DNA of 64,000 bases from Gammaproteobacteria bacterium (GTDB lineage: Bacteria; Pseudomonadota; Gammaproteobacteria; SZUA-140). Below are positions 52,310 to 62,379 of the stretch, piece by piece; positions within the stretch are counted from its first letter, which is position 1; each line of letters opens with the position of its first letter. The stretch covers positions 135,094 through 199,093 of the forward strand of contig JACREF010000011.1 in assembly GCA_016218365.1 (NCBI GenBank). Reading direction: 5' to 3'. The notes below the pieces were generated by a model, which searched no databases, was not told where the DNA came from, and saw nothing but the letters and a program-made list of their open reading frames with translations. The translations under genes and the position numbers were made by a program.

Positions 52310-53092
52310 ATGAATATCCTGGTCTTTGACATCGAAACCATCCCTGACGTCGCCAGTGGCCGGCAGCTGTATCAGCTCGATGGCCTGACGGACAAGGATG
52401 TCGCCGAGGTGATGTTCCACAAGCGGCGTCAGGAGACCGGCGACAGTGATTTTCTGCGGCTGCACCTGCACCGGGTGGTGGCGATCTCGGCGGTGTTGCG
52501 TTCCGGGGATATGTTCAAGGTCTGGTCGCTCGGTGAACCGGATTCTTCGGAGCGCGAGTTGGTGCAACGCTTCTTTGATGGCCTGGAGCGCTACACGCCG
52601 ACCTTGGTGTCGTGGAACGGCGGCGGCTTTGACCTGCCGGTGCTGCATTACCGCGCGCTGCTGCATGGCATCAGTGCGCCGCGTTACTGGGAGACCGGTG
52701 ATGAGGACAACAGCTTTCGCTGGAACAATTATCTGAGCCGCTACCACAATCGTCACACCGATCTGATGGATGTGCTGGCAGCCTATCAGCCGCGCGCCAA
52801 TGCGCCGCTCGATGAGATCGCGACCATGCTCGGCCTGCCGGGCAAGATGGGCATGAGTGGCGCCAAGGTGTGGGACAGTTACCGCGACGGCGGCATCGAT
52901 GACATCCGCAATTATTGCGAGACCGATGTGCTGAACACCTATATGGTCTACCTGCGTTTTGAGCTGATGCGCGGCAAGATGACGCGCGAGGCCTATCAGG
53001 CCGAATGCGCGCGGGTGCGCCAGGAGTTGCAGTCCTCGGGCCGGGCCCATCTGCAGGCCTTCGAGCAGGCCTGGCTTGCCGACACATTATAG
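52310..53092 (+). CDS. PolB-related 3'-5' exonuclease
   Basis: The 260-residue protein is a DnaQ-like RNase-H-fold exonuclease: the FDIETIP start supplies the first Asp/Glu, TLVSWNGGGFDLPVLHYRAL the second, and the NYCETDVLNTYMVYLR end the third acidic group. This matches the predicted 3'-5' exonuclease family related to the PolB exonuclease domain. It probably acts on DNA or RNA ends; its physiological role is unknown. It precedes a CYTH gene by 18 bases. Confidence 0.85.
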   Translation: MNILVFDIETIPDVASGRQLYQLDGLTDKDVAEVMFHKRRQETGDSDFLRLHLHRVVAISAVLRSGDMFKVWSLGEPDSSERELVQRFFDGLERYTPTLVSWNGGGFDLPVLHYRALLHGISAPRYWETGDEDNSFRWNNYLSRYHNRHTDLMDVLAAYQPRANAPLDEIATMLGLPGKMGMSGAKVWDSYRDGGIDDIRNYCETDVLNTYMVYLRFELMRGKMTREAYQAECARVRQELQSSGRAHLQAFEQAWLADTL

Positions 53093-53110
53093 ATCCTGCA
53101 CACTCCCGCC

Positions 53111-53584
53111 ATGGCCCAAGAGATCGAACGCAAGTTCCTGCTGATCAATGATGACTGGCGCGCACAGGTCAGCCGCCAGTCGTATTATCGCCAGGGCTAT
53201 CTGGCCGGCGGCGAGCGCAGCTCGATCCGCGTCCGCGTCGCCGATGGCCAGGCCTGGCTGAACATCAAGAGCGCCACCTTGGGTATCCAGCGCACCGAAT
53301 TCGAATATCAGATCCCGCTCGCCGATGCCCAGCAGATGCTGGACCGTTTTTGCCTCGGTGCGGTGATCGAGAAGACCCGCTATTTTGTCACGGTTGCGGG
53401 CCATCTGTGGGAGATCGATGTGTTCGACGGCGCCAACGCCGGGCTGGTGGTCGCCGAGATCGAGCTTGATGATGAGCATGAGGCCTTCGTCAGGCCGGCC
53501 TGGCTCGGGGCGGAGGTGTCGGATGATCCGCGCTATTATAATGTCTGCCTGGTCGAACACCCGTACAGCCAGTGGAATCCATGA
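53111..53584 (+). CDS. CYTH-domain triphosphate-binding protein
   Basis: The 157-residue protein starts with the CYTH signature EIERKFLL and has YRQGYL, SSIRVRVADGQAWLNIKSAT, WEIDVFDGANAGLVVAEIEL. Members hydrolyse inorganic or organic triphosphates in a beta-tunnel lined by these acidic and basic residues. It sits between the exonuclease and galE genes with no direct functional link. Confidence 0.92.
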   Translation: MAQEIERKFLLINDDWRAQVSRQSYYRQGYLAGGERSSIRVRVADGQAWLNIKSATLGIQRTEFEYQIPLADAQQMLDRFCLGAVIEKTRYFVTVAGHLWEIDVFDGANAGLVVAEIELDDEHEAFVRPAWLGAEVSDDPRYYNVCLVEHPYSQWNP

Positions 53585-53597
53585 AAGGAAGATCTAG

Positions 53598-54575
53598 ATG
53601 AAGGTCCTGGTCACCGGCGGTGCCGGGTATATCGGCAGTCATGTGGTGCGCCAGCTCGGCGAGGCCGGTCATCAGATCGTCGTCTATGACAACCTGTCGA
53701 CTGGCCATGGCTGGGCGGTACTGGCTGGCGAGCTGGTGGTCGGTGAGCTGGCGGACCGCGCCAGGCTCGATGCACTGTTTGCCGCGCACCGTTTCGAGGC
53801 CGTGCTGCATTTTGCCGCGCACATCGTGGTGCCGGAGTCGGTCAGCGATCCGCTGAAATACTACCGCAACAATACCGCCAACACGCTGGGGCTGATCGAG
53901 ACCTGCCACCGGCATCAGGTCAACCGTTTCGTCTTTTCCTCGACCGCTGCGGTCTACGGCATGCCGGACACGGGGCAGGTCAGCGAGGGTGATCCATTAT
54001 TGCCGATCAATCCGTATGGCGCGTCAAAGATGATGAGCGAACGGATGCTGATGGACTATGCGGCGGCCTCGCAACTGCGCCATGTGATCCTGCGCTATTT
54101 CAATGTCGCCGGTGCCGCGCTCGATGGCCGGATCGGCCAGGCGACGCCGGAGGCCACCCATCTGATCAAGGTGGCCTGCGAGACCGCGTTGGGCAAACGG
54201 CCCAAAATGATGGTGTTCGGTAGCGATTATCCGACCCCGGACGGCACCTGTGTCCGCGACTACATCCATGTCGAGGACCTGGCCCGCGCCCATGTCGATG
54301 CGCTGGCCTATCTGGCGGCAGGGGGGGGCTCAACGGTACTGAACTGCGGCTATGGCCATGGTTACAGCGTGCGTGAGATCATCGACCGGGTGCAGGCGGT
54401 GTCGGGCGTGCCTTTTGTTGCCGAGGAGGTCGGGCGCCGTGCCGGCGATCCGCCCTTGCTGATCGCCGAAAGTAACAAGATCCGACAGGTGCTGGGCTGG
54501 AGCCCGCGCCATGACGATATAGACCTGATCATCAGGACGGCACTGGATTGGGAGCGGACGCTGGGTGAAAAATAG
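53598..54575 (+). CDS. galE: UDP-glucose 4-epimerase
   Basis: The 325-residue SDR has VTGGAGYIGSHVVRQL, YDNLSTGH, the catalytic NPYGASKMMSE and RYFNVAGA, all typical of GalE. GGAAG lies upstream of its ATG. It interconverts UDP-Glc and UDP-Gal, and some members also handle GlcNAc/GalNAc forms, supplying precursors for surface glycans. Confidence 0.94.
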   Translation: MKVLVTGGAGYIGSHVVRQLGEAGHQIVVYDNLSTGHGWAVLAGELVVGELADRARLDALFAAHRFEAVLHFAAHIVVPESVSDPLKYYRNNTANTLGLIETCHRHQVNRFVFSSTAAVYGMPDTGQVSEGDPLLPINPYGASKMMSERMLMDYAAASQLRHVILRYFNVAGAALDGRIGQATPEATHLIKVACETALGKRPKMMVFGSDYPTPDGTCVRDYIHVEDLARAHVDALAYLAAGGGSTVLNCGYGHGYSVREIIDRVQAVSGVPFVAEEVGRRAGDPPLLIAESNKIRQVLGWSPRHDDIDLIIRTALDWERTLGEK

Positions 54576-54602
54576 AATTAGACAACAAAAGGGGACAGAT
54601 TT

Positions 54603-54724
54603 GAATGGTACTTACTTAAGGAGGTAGCCGGCGGGTAGCCTGGGTTGAGCGACAGCGAAACCCGGGTTTCACTCCGTTCAACCCAGGCTACCTCCTATCA
54701 AAAACGCTTAAGTAAGTACCATTC
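54603..54724. mobile_element. Miniature inverted-repeat element family 1, copy c
   Basis: The 122-bp element has ends GAATGGTACTTACTTAAG and CTTAAGTAAGTACCATTC. The C-to-T change in the left end relative to copy b is matched by G-to-A in the right end. Identical 11-bp flanks GGGACAGATTT (54592-54602 and 54725-54735) mark the target duplication. It is inserted next to a GGGACAGATTT...AAATCTGTCCCC REP hairpin. Confidence 0.93.
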
Positions 54725-54770
54725 GGGACAGATTTATTTTCCGGAAAAATAAATCTGTCCCCTTTTGTAC
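54725..54770. repeat. REP-type hairpin
   Basis: The inverted repeat GGGACAGATTTATTTTCCGG / AAAATAAATCTGTCCCC pairs over almost all its length and is followed by a short T-run (TTTT). The left arm is also the right target duplication of the copy-c element. It could end galE transcription. Confidence 0.65.
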
Positions 54771-54795
54771 CGCGGGTGACGCCGTGTTTCATAAC

Positions 54796-55080
54796 TGTCA
54801 TTCCGGGCGAGCGTAGCGAGACCCGGAATCCAGGGTTTGAAGGGTGGATCGGTCGTAAAGGCTGGATTCCGGATCGCGGCTGCGCCGCGTCCGGAATGAC
54901 AAGGGGGAGATGTTGTCGGCGTCCGGAATGACGGTGAAATGGAATTGTCATTCCGGGCCAGCACCATGCTACATAATTGACATTTCGGGCCAGCGCTATG
55001 CTGCATAATTGTCATTCCGGGCGAGCGCTATGCTACATAACTGTCATTCCGGGCGAGCGCAGCGAGACCCGGAATCCAGC
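54796..55080. repeat. Array of REP units (TCATTCCGGGCGAGCG ... CCCGGAATCC)
   Basis: Several palindromic units of about 35-40 bp recur: TCATTCCGGGCGAGCGTAGC...GAGACCCGGAATCCAG, GGATTCCGGATCGCGG...CCGCGTCCGGAATGAC and degenerate half-units. With the element and hairpin before them they fill the 565-bp gap between galE and the binding-protein gene. The same class is at 56685-56963. Confidence 0.8.
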
Positions 55081-55140
55081 ATGATGCCGGGTGATGCCCC
55101 GGCCGGTCGGCCGTGGTGTTGTATGAATCATTTGTAAGGG

Positions 55141-56664
55141 TTGATTTTGAAAAGCCTGATCCGTACGTTACTGCTGGTCGTGATGATGCCGGTGGCACTA
55201 GGCCTGTCGTCCTGCGCCCGCCCGCACGATGCGACCATCCGCTTTGGCATGGCGCGGCTGCCGGTGACGCTGGACCCGCGTTTTGCCACCGATGCCGCCT
55301 CGTACCGCGTCAACCGGTTGCTCTACCGCCAGCTGGTCGATTTTGACGACAACAGCCGGGTGATCCCGGCGCTGGCACAGTGGCAGCTGCTGTCGCCGAC
55401 CCGCTATCGTTTCACGCTGGGGGTGCAGGGCCGTGACTTCAGTGACGGCACGCATCTGACATCTGCTGATGTCAAGGCGACCTATGATTTCGTGCTCGAC
55501 AAGGCCAAGGCGTCACCGCACCAGGTGTCGCTGGCGAATATCGAGCGCATCGAGACCCACGGTGTCGACCAGGTGGATTTCATGCTGCACCAGCCCGATG
55601 CCTTGTTCCCGGGCCGGCTGGTCATCGGCATCGTGCCGGCAGCGCGTATTGCATCAAACCATCCGCTGAACCGCGAGCCGATCGGCAGCGGACCGTTTCA
55701 GATGTTGTCATGGCAAGGGGAGAGCGCCTTACACCTGCAACGCCGCGCCGATGGCCAAAAGATATCGTTCATCGGCGTGCCGGACCCGACGGTGCGGGCG
55801 TTGAAGCTGCTGCGCGGCGAGATCGACCTGACGCAGAACGACCTGCCGCCGGAACTGGTCACGCATCTGAAAAGCCAGCCGGACCTCGAGGTACTGACGC
55901 GACCCGGCGCCAACTTTGCGTATCTGGGCTTCAACCTGCAGGACCCGGTGACCCGCAAGCTTGAGGTGCGGCAGGCGATCGCCCACGCGCTGAACCGCCC
56001 GGCGATCATCAAACATGTACTGGGCAACAGTGCCCGCCAGGCCGAGGCAATCCTGCCGCCGGACCATTGGGCCGGCGCGCCTGATCTGCTGCCGTATCCG
56101 TATGATCCGGCCTTATCGCGCGAATTGTTGAAGCAGGCCGGTTATGATGCACAGCACCCGCTGCATCTGGTGTACAAGACCTCCAGCGATCCGTTCCGGC
56201 TGCGGCTGGCGACGATCATGCAGCAGCAGCTGGCCGAGGTCGGCATCCACGTCGATCTGCGCAGTTATGACTGGGGGACGTTCTATGGCGACATCAAGGC
56301 CGGGCGTTTCCAGATGTTCAGCCTGATGTGGGTCGGCATCAAGCTGCCGGACATCTTCCATTACGCCTTTCACAGCGATGCCTTGCCGCCCGATGGCGCG
56401 AACCGTGGCCGGCTCGTTAACCCCGATATCGATCAGATGATCGAGGCGGCGGAGAAGATCCAGGACCTGCCGCAGCAGGCGGCCGCCTACCGGGCGCTGC
56501 AGGCGCGATTGCACGCGTTGCTGCCGTATGTGCCGCTGTGGTATGAAGATCACGTGCTGGTCAAGCGGCGAGATATCCAGGGCTATACGCTCGCGGCCGA
56601 TGGCAATTTTGATGGCTTGATTGCAGTGACGCGCGGTAGCAGTGACCGTCGGTCGGGTCGCTGA
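55141..56664 (+). CDS. Peptide/oligopeptide ABC transporter substrate-binding lipoprotein
   Basis: The 507-residue protein (TTG start, alternative 55147) has a lipoprotein signal (residues 1-24 ending GLSSC, with Cys as the lipidation site). A family-5 binding domain follows: PVTLDPRFATDAASYRVNRLLYRQLV, GRDFSDGTHLTSADVKATYDFV, FAYLGFNLQDPVTRKLEVRQAI and the C-terminal ALLPYVPLWYEDHVLVK. It binds peptides outside the inner membrane. DppB/DppC-like permeases lie at 59380-61109, after two unrelated genes and repeats; no ATPase subunit is in the window. Confidence 0.9.
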   Translation: MILKSLIRTLLLVVMMPVALGLSSCARPHDATIRFGMARLPVTLDPRFATDAASYRVNRLLYRQLVDFDDNSRVIPALAQWQLLSPTRYRFTLGVQGRDFSDGTHLTSADVKATYDFVLDKAKASPHQVSLANIERIETHGVDQVDFMLHQPDALFPGRLVIGIVPAARIASNHPLNREPIGSGPFQMLSWQGESALHLQRRADGQKISFIGVPDPTVRALKLLRGEIDLTQNDLPPELVTHLKSQPDLEVLTRPGANFAYLGFNLQDPVTRKLEVRQAIAHALNRPAIIKHVLGNSARQAEAILPPDHWAGAPDLLPYPYDPALSRELLKQAGYDAQHPLHLVYKTSSDPFRLRLATIMQQQLAEVGIHVDLRSYDWGTFYGDIKAGRFQMFSLMWVGIKLPDIFHYAFHSDALPPDGANRGRLVNPDIDQMIEAAEKIQDLPQQAAAYRALQARLHALLPYVPLWYEDHVLVKRRDIQGYTLAADGNFDGLIAVTRGSSDRRSGR

Positions 56665-56684
56665 GATGTCGACAGCCGAATCAT

Positions 56685-56963
56685 TGTCATTCCGGATGGG
56701 CGTGGTTCTTCCACTGTCATTCCGGGCGAGCGCAGCGAGACCCGGAATCCAGTGGTTGTATAATGGATCGGTCGTAAAGGCTGGATTCCGGATCGCGGCT
56801 TTGCCGCGTCCGGAATGACGGGAGGGAGAGGTGTCGCGGCGTCCGGAATGACGGTGAAATGGAGTTGTCATTCCGGATGGGCGTGGTTCTTCCACTGTCA
56901 TTCTGGGCGAGCGTGGTTCTTCCACTGTCATTCCGGGCGAGCGCAGCGAGACCCGGAATCCAG
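56685..56963. repeat. Array of REP units (TCATTCCGG class)
   Basis: Units related to those at 54796-55080 recur with added GGGCGTGGTTCTTCCAC modules repeated three times. The array fills the 336-bp gap before the sugar dehydrogenase gene; no promoter was identified in it. Confidence 0.8.
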
Positions 56964-57000
56964 ATATCATTCGACATTAGTATGTCAGGAGCAGGGACAG

Positions 57001-58281
<1,281 letters not shown>

Positions 58282-58285
58282 TAGT

Positions 58286-58438
58286 ATGTTGAAAAAGGCC
58301 GTCCATGGCCTTTTTCAACTCGCAAGGCAAAAACTGCGATTTTTGCCTTGCTCCATTTTCCAAGCCAACGAACCCGGCATGGAAAATTATGGCGCATCCC
58401 TGCGCCGCACACAGACCGTTGAAAAAAAGCCTGCGTGC
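58286..58438. repeat. Intergenic palindromic repeat with paired hairpins
   Basis: Two hairpins stand next to each other: TTGAAAAAGGCCGTCC-ATGGCCTTTTTCAA and GCAAGGCAAAAACTGCG-ATTTTTGCCTTGC. A GACCGTTGAAAAAAAGCC end lies at 58415-58432. The first hairpin is placed like a terminator for the dehydrogenase gene. The repeat runs into the reading frame of the L,D-transpeptidase. Confidence 0.7.
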
Positions 58439-58927
58439 GCCGCGGACTGTCTGATCCGCATCGGCCTGCACAGCCAGACCTTGCGCGCCTGGCAGCGTGG
58501 CCAGCTGATCTTCGACACGCTGATCTCAACCGGTGCCAAGGGGCCCGGTGAGCAGAATGGCAGTGGCTGCACGCCACGCGGCCGGCATATCATCCGCGCC
58601 AAGATCGGCGCTGGCTGTCCAGTGGGCACGGTATTCGTCGGCCGTCGCCCGACCGGCGAGATCTTCACGCCTGAGTTGCGTGAGCTGTACCCGCGCCGCG
58701 ACTGGATCCTGACCCGCATCCTGTGGCTCAGCGGTTGCGAGCCCGGCTACAACCGGCTCGGCGACGTCGACACCATGCGCCGCTATATCTACATCCATGG
58801 CACGCCGGATGATGTGCTGATGGGCACGCCCGGCTCACACGGTTGCGTGCGGATGCGCAACGCCGAGATCATCCAGCTGTTCGACCTGATCCCGGCCGGC
58901 ACGCCAGTTGAGCTGGTCGAGGATTGA
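58379..58927 (+). CDS. L,D-transpeptidase (YkuD family), short
   Basis: The catalytic core includes CTPRGRHIIRAKIGAG and the YkuD active-site motif IHGTPDDVLMGTPGSHGCVRM with Cys in SHGCVRM. ATG 58379 gives 182 residues, but this start and an in-frame ATG at 58286 lie inside a repeat, and the recognised domain begins near residue 24 (CLIRIGLHSQTLRAW). No signal peptide is seen. Such enzymes form 3-3 peptidoglycan cross-links or attach proteins. The N-terminus is uncertain. Confidence 0.8.
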   Translation: MENYGASLRRTQTVEKKPACAADCLIRIGLHSQTLRAWQRGQLIFDTLISTGAKGPGEQNGSGCTPRGRHIIRAKIGAGCPVGTVFVGRRPTGEIFTPELRELYPRRDWILTRILWLSGCEPGYNRLGDVDTMRRYIYIHGTPDDVLMGTPGSHGCVRMRNAEIIQLFDLIPAGTPVELVED

Positions 58928-58936
58928 GCGGGTAAC

Positions 58937-59282
58937 AGCCCCGTTCGTCCTGAGTAGCGGCGGAACGCCGCGTATGGTTCGATACGGCGCTTGAGCCTGC
59001 CCTGAGTAGCGGCGTAGCCGCGAATCGAAGGGCGCCTACTCACCACGAACGGTATATGTTAGGGCCTGTCCTGAGTGCGGCGTAGCCGCGTGTCGAAGGG
59101 GCGCCTACTCACCACGAACGGCCTCCATCTATCTACCCGTTCGTCCTGAGTAGCGGCGTAGCCGCATATCGAAGGACCGGCCTGATCCGTTCATGGTTCG
59201 ATACGGCGCTCTGCGCCTACTCACCACGAACGGTATATGTTAGGGCCTGTCCTGAGTGCGGCCCCAGCCGCGTATCGAAGGG
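58937..59282. repeat. Array of CTGAGTAG/CGAAGGG palindromic repeats
   Basis: Four to six units of GTTCGTCCTGAGTAGCGGCG...GCGTATCGAAGGG, in both orientations, alternate with CACCACGAACGG modules over 346 bp. They fill most of the 452-bp gap before the permease gene. Related copies are at 930-1060 and 12300-12411. Confidence 0.85.
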
Positions 59283-59379
59283 CTGATTTTTTTCCATAGA
59301 CTGTTAAACTAGCGTAGCATTCAGGCAGATACAGTCCAGGTAACCGAACCTTGCTACGCTCAGGATAACGCCATACCCC

Positions 59380-60309
59380 ATGCTGCATTTCCTTGCCTCC
59401 CGCTTGCTGAGCGCCCTGCTGGTCATCTTCGGGGTATCGACGGTTGTTTTCCTGCTGATCCATATCGTGCCCGGTGACCCGGTCGAGGTGATGCTCGGCG
59501 AGGCCAGCCAGGCCGCCGATCGCGAGGCCTTGCGCCATGCGCTGGGGCTGGACCTGCCGCTGTGGACCCAGTTGATGAACTACTATGGCCATCTGCTGCA
59601 GTTCGATCTTGGCACCTCGCTGCAATCCAAGCGGCCGATCGGTGACATGATGCTCGAGGCGCTGCCGGCGACCGCCCAGCTGGCGCTGGCCGGCATGGTG
59701 GTGGCGATGCTGGTGGCCTTTCCGCTTGGCATCCTGGCGGCGGTGCGCAAGGATACACCGCTGGACAGCGGCGCGATGGCATTCTCGATGCTCGGTATCT
59801 CGATCCCGCATTTCTGGATGGGGCCGCTGCTGATCCTGTTCTTCTCGTTGTGGCTGGGCTGGCTGCCGGTCAGCGGCCGGGATGATTGGGCCTCGCTGGT
59901 GTTGCCGGCGCTGACGCTGGGTACCGGGCTGGCGGCGATCCTGTCGCGGATGGTCCGGGCCTCGCTGCTCGAGGTGCTCGGCGAGGACTTTGTCCGCACC
60001 GCGCGCGCCAAGGGCCTGTCCGAGTCACGGGTGGTGCTGCGTCATGCATTGCGCAATGCGCTGCTGCCGGTGATCACCGTGCTCGGCCTGCAGCTCGGCA
60101 CCTTGCTCGGTGGCGCCGTGATCACCGAGATCGTGTTTTCGTGGCCCGGGGTCGGCCAGATGACGATCGATGCGATCAATCGCCGCGATTATCCGGTGGT
60201 GCAGGCCTGTGTATTGCTGATCAGCCTGTCCTATGTCGGCATCAACACGCTGACCGATCTGGTCTATGCCTGGCTCGATCCACGGATCCGGCTCGCGGAG
60301 GACAGCTGA
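59380..60309 (+). CDS. Dipeptide-type ABC transporter permease (DppB/OppB)
   Basis: The 309-residue protein has six membrane helices, the DppB start FLASRLLSALLVIFGVSTVVFLLIHIVPGDPV, and the EAA coupling loop ARAKGLSESRVVLRHALRNALLPVIT near 207. It forms the membrane channel with the next gene for peptide import. It overlaps the DppC-like gene by one base (TGATG). Confidence 0.92.
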   Translation: MLHFLASRLLSALLVIFGVSTVVFLLIHIVPGDPVEVMLGEASQAADREALRHALGLDLPLWTQLMNYYGHLLQFDLGTSLQSKRPIGDMMLEALPATAQLALAGMVVAMLVAFPLGILAAVRKDTPLDSGAMAFSMLGISIPHFWMGPLLILFFSLWLGWLPVSGRDDWASLVLPALTLGTGLAAILSRMVRASLLEVLGEDFVRTARAKGLSESRVVLRHALRNALLPVITVLGLQLGTLLGGAVITEIVFSWPGVGQMTIDAINRRDYPVVQACVLLISLSYVGINTLTDLVYAWLDPRIRLAEDS

Positions 60310-61109
60310 TGCGGATCTGGGGGCCGACAGCGATCGTCGTGGTATGGCTGCTGATGGCGGTGCTCGGGCCGTGGCTGCCGCTTGCACCCAACCATATCGA
60401 GCTCGAACATATCCTGGCCGGGCCCGGCAGCGGCGCGCTGCTGGGGTTTGATGACCTCGGTCGCTCGCTGTGGGACCGCGTCGTCGTCGGCGCGCAGTTC
60501 TCGTTTTTTGTTTCGCTGCTGGTGGTGTCGATCTCGCTGAGCGCCGGCACGCTGATCGGTGCCAGCAGCGCCTATCTGGGTGGCTGGGTTGATCACGTCA
60601 TCGTGCGGATCATCGACATCTTCCTGGCCTTTCCCGGCATCCTGCTGGCGATCGCGCTGGCCGGTCTGCTCGGGCCGGGCCTCAGCAACATCGTCATCGC
60701 ATTGAGCATCGTTGGCTGGGTGGGTTTTGCCCGGCTGGCGCGGGCCCAGGTGCTGTCGCTGCGTCATCGCGAACATGTGCAGGCGGCGCAGATGCTCGGC
60801 GCCGGGCCATTGCGCATCATCGTGCGTCATCTGCTGCCGCTGATCATGGCGCCGCTGATCGTCGAGGCGACGTTTGCCATCGCCGGCATCGTCATCGCCG
60901 AGGCCGGGCTGTCGTTTCTCGGCCTCGGCATCCAGCCGCCGACGCCGTCGTGGGGCAGCATGATCCGTGACGGCTCGCGGTATATGCTGGTGTCGCCGCA
61001 CATGGTGCTGGTACCGGGGATCGCGCTGATCCTGGTCGTGCTGGCGGTCAACCTGCTCGGTGACCGGCTGCGCGACAGGATGGATATCCGGTTGCGCGAG
61101 CGCAAGTGA
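60309..61109 (+). CDS. Dipeptide-type ABC transporter permease (DppC/OppC)
   Basis: The 266-residue protein begins at ATG 60309. It has LLGFDDLGRSLWDRVVVGAQFSF, VRIIDIFLAFPGILLAIALAG, the EAA loop (QAAQMLGAGPLRIIVRHLLPLIMAPLIV) and AEAGLSFLGLGIQPPTPSWG. It pairs with the DppB-like gene. A binding protein of the same class lies 2.6 kb upstream, and no ATPase gene follows; nagZ does. Confidence 0.92.
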   Translation: MRIWGPTAIVVVWLLMAVLGPWLPLAPNHIELEHILAGPGSGALLGFDDLGRSLWDRVVVGAQFSFFVSLLVVSISLSAGTLIGASSAYLGGWVDHVIVRIIDIFLAFPGILLAIALAGLLGPGLSNIVIALSIVGWVGFARLARAQVLSLRHREHVQAAQMLGAGPLRIIVRHLLPLIMAPLIVEATFAIAGIVIAEAGLSFLGLGIQPPTPSWGSMIRDGSRYMLVSPHMVLVPGIALILVVLAVNLLGDRLRDRMDIRLRERK

Positions 61110-61134
61110 AGTGATGGTGCATGTTAACAAAGAA

Positions 61135-61282
61135 ATAGGAAATAGGGGTCTGACCCGAATGGCACTTGATAGGAGGTAGCCTGGGTTGAACGGAGTGAAA
61201 CCCGGGTTTCGCTGTCGCTCAACCCAGGCTACCCGCTGAGGAAATAGGGGTAGGAAATAGGGGTCAGACCCCTATTTCCTTT
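61135..61282. repeat. REP hairpin (GGGGTCAGACCCC) split by a truncated family-1 element
   Basis: GGAAATAGGGGTCTGACCC precedes the element and GGAAATAGGGGTCAGACCCC TATTTCC follows; the latter is a perfect hairpin (61254-61281). It lies just before nagZ and may act as a terminator for the permease operon. Confidence 0.65.
61157..61240. mobile_element. Miniature inverted-repeat element family 1, copy d (truncated)
   Basis: The left end GAATGGCACTTGATAGGAGG and the full core palindrome are present in the same orientation as copy b. The right terminal repeat is lost after GGCTACCCGCTGAGG. It is embedded in a GGGGTCTGACCC REP hairpin. Confidence 0.8.
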
Positions 61283-61304
61283 GGAACATTATGAGGATTA
61301 GGTA

Positions 61305-62354
61305 ATGACGCTGGGACCGTTGATGATCGGTGTACAGGGGCTGGCATTGACGGACATCGAACGCGAGATGCTGGCTAACCCGCGGGTCGGCGGTGTCATC
61401 CTGTTCACGCGCAATTATGAATCGCCGGAACAGCTGAGCCAGCTGGTCGCGGAGGTCCATGCCTTGCGCGATCCGCCGCTGCTGGTGGCCGTCGATCACG
61501 AGGGCGGGCGGGTGCAGCGCTTTCGCCGTTCATTCTCCGAACTGCCGCCGGTGCGCCGCTTGGGCGAGATCCACGATCAGCAGCCGCGTGTCGCACGTGA
61601 ACTGGCCGAACAGAGCGGCTGGCTGATGGCGGTGGAGCTGCGCAGTGTCGGCATCGATTTCAGCTTCGCACCGGTGCTGGACATGGACCGCGGCATCAGC
61701 CGCGTCATCGGCAACCGCGGTTTTCACCGCGACCCGGAGGTCATCGCCACGCTGGCCCATGACTATATGCGCGGCATGCACCGCGCCGGCATGGCGGCCA
61801 CCGGCAAGCATTTTCCTGGACATGGCGGCGTCGTCGAGGATTCGCATGTTGCGCTGCCGGTCGATCGCCGGCCGCTGGCCGACATCGAACTCGAGGATCT
61901 GGTGCCGTTCGAACGGTTGATCAAGGCCGGCATCGAGGCCTTGATGATTGCCCATGTCATCTATGAACGGATCGACCCGCAGCTGGCCGGGTTCTCGCCG
62001 TTCTGGCTGCAGCAGATATTGCGGACCCGGCTGGGTTTTCAGGGCGTGATCTTCAGTGATGATCTGGAGATGGCCGGGGCGGCGGTGGCCGGCGGGGTCG
62101 CCGATCGGGTGCAGGCGGCGCTGGCGGCCGGTTGTGACATGGCGCTGGTGTGTCAGACCCAGCCGGCGATGATTGCGGCGCTCGATGGCCTGCCAACCTC
62201 GTTCGTCCATGCACCGGCCTCGCAGCTGCGGCTGGTGCGGATGCGTGGCCGGCTGCCGCTGACCCGCGGTCAGTTGCATGCCGACCCGCAGTGGCAGGAG
62301 ACCTGCCGCCGCGTCGAGGGGTATAATGCCCCGGGCACCGGTCAGCTGGTGTAA
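61305..62354 (+). CDS. nagZ: Beta-N-acetylhexosaminidase NagZ
   Basis: The 349-residue glycosidase family 3 enzyme has the LFTRNYESPEQL and VDHEGGRVQRFR motifs, the KHFPGHGGVVEDSH loop with catalytic His near 168-180, and the nucleophile Asp in IFSDDLEMAGA near 249. NagZ removes GlcNAc from anhydro-muropeptides in the cytoplasm during peptidoglycan recycling. The nearby peptide permeases and L,D-transpeptidase fit a cell-wall theme. The ATG follows TGAGGA. Confidence 0.95.
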   Translation: MTLGPLMIGVQGLALTDIEREMLANPRVGGVILFTRNYESPEQLSQLVAEVHALRDPPLLVAVDHEGGRVQRFRRSFSELPPVRRLGEIHDQQPRVARELAEQSGWLMAVELRSVGIDFSFAPVLDMDRGISRVIGNRGFHRDPEVIATLAHDYMRGMHRAGMAATGKHFPGHGGVVEDSHVALPVDRRPLADIELEDLVPFERLIKAGIEALMIAHVIYERIDPQLAGFSPFWLQQILRTRLGFQGVIFSDDLEMAGAAVAGGVADRVQAALAAGCDMALVCQTQPAMIAALDGLPTSFVHAPASQLRLVRMRGRLPLTRGQLHADPQWQETCRRVEGYNAPGTGQLV

Positions 62355-62379
62355 CCTTCTTTAGCGGATATCGAACGTC

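Noticed and set aside
58937-59282. Possible CRISPR array
   Set aside because: Units are palindromic, vary in length and orientation, have no uniform spacers and no cas genes are near.
60264-61130. Minus-strand open frame of 288 codons
   Set aside because: It is the mirror of the DppC-like permease, which has all family motifs.
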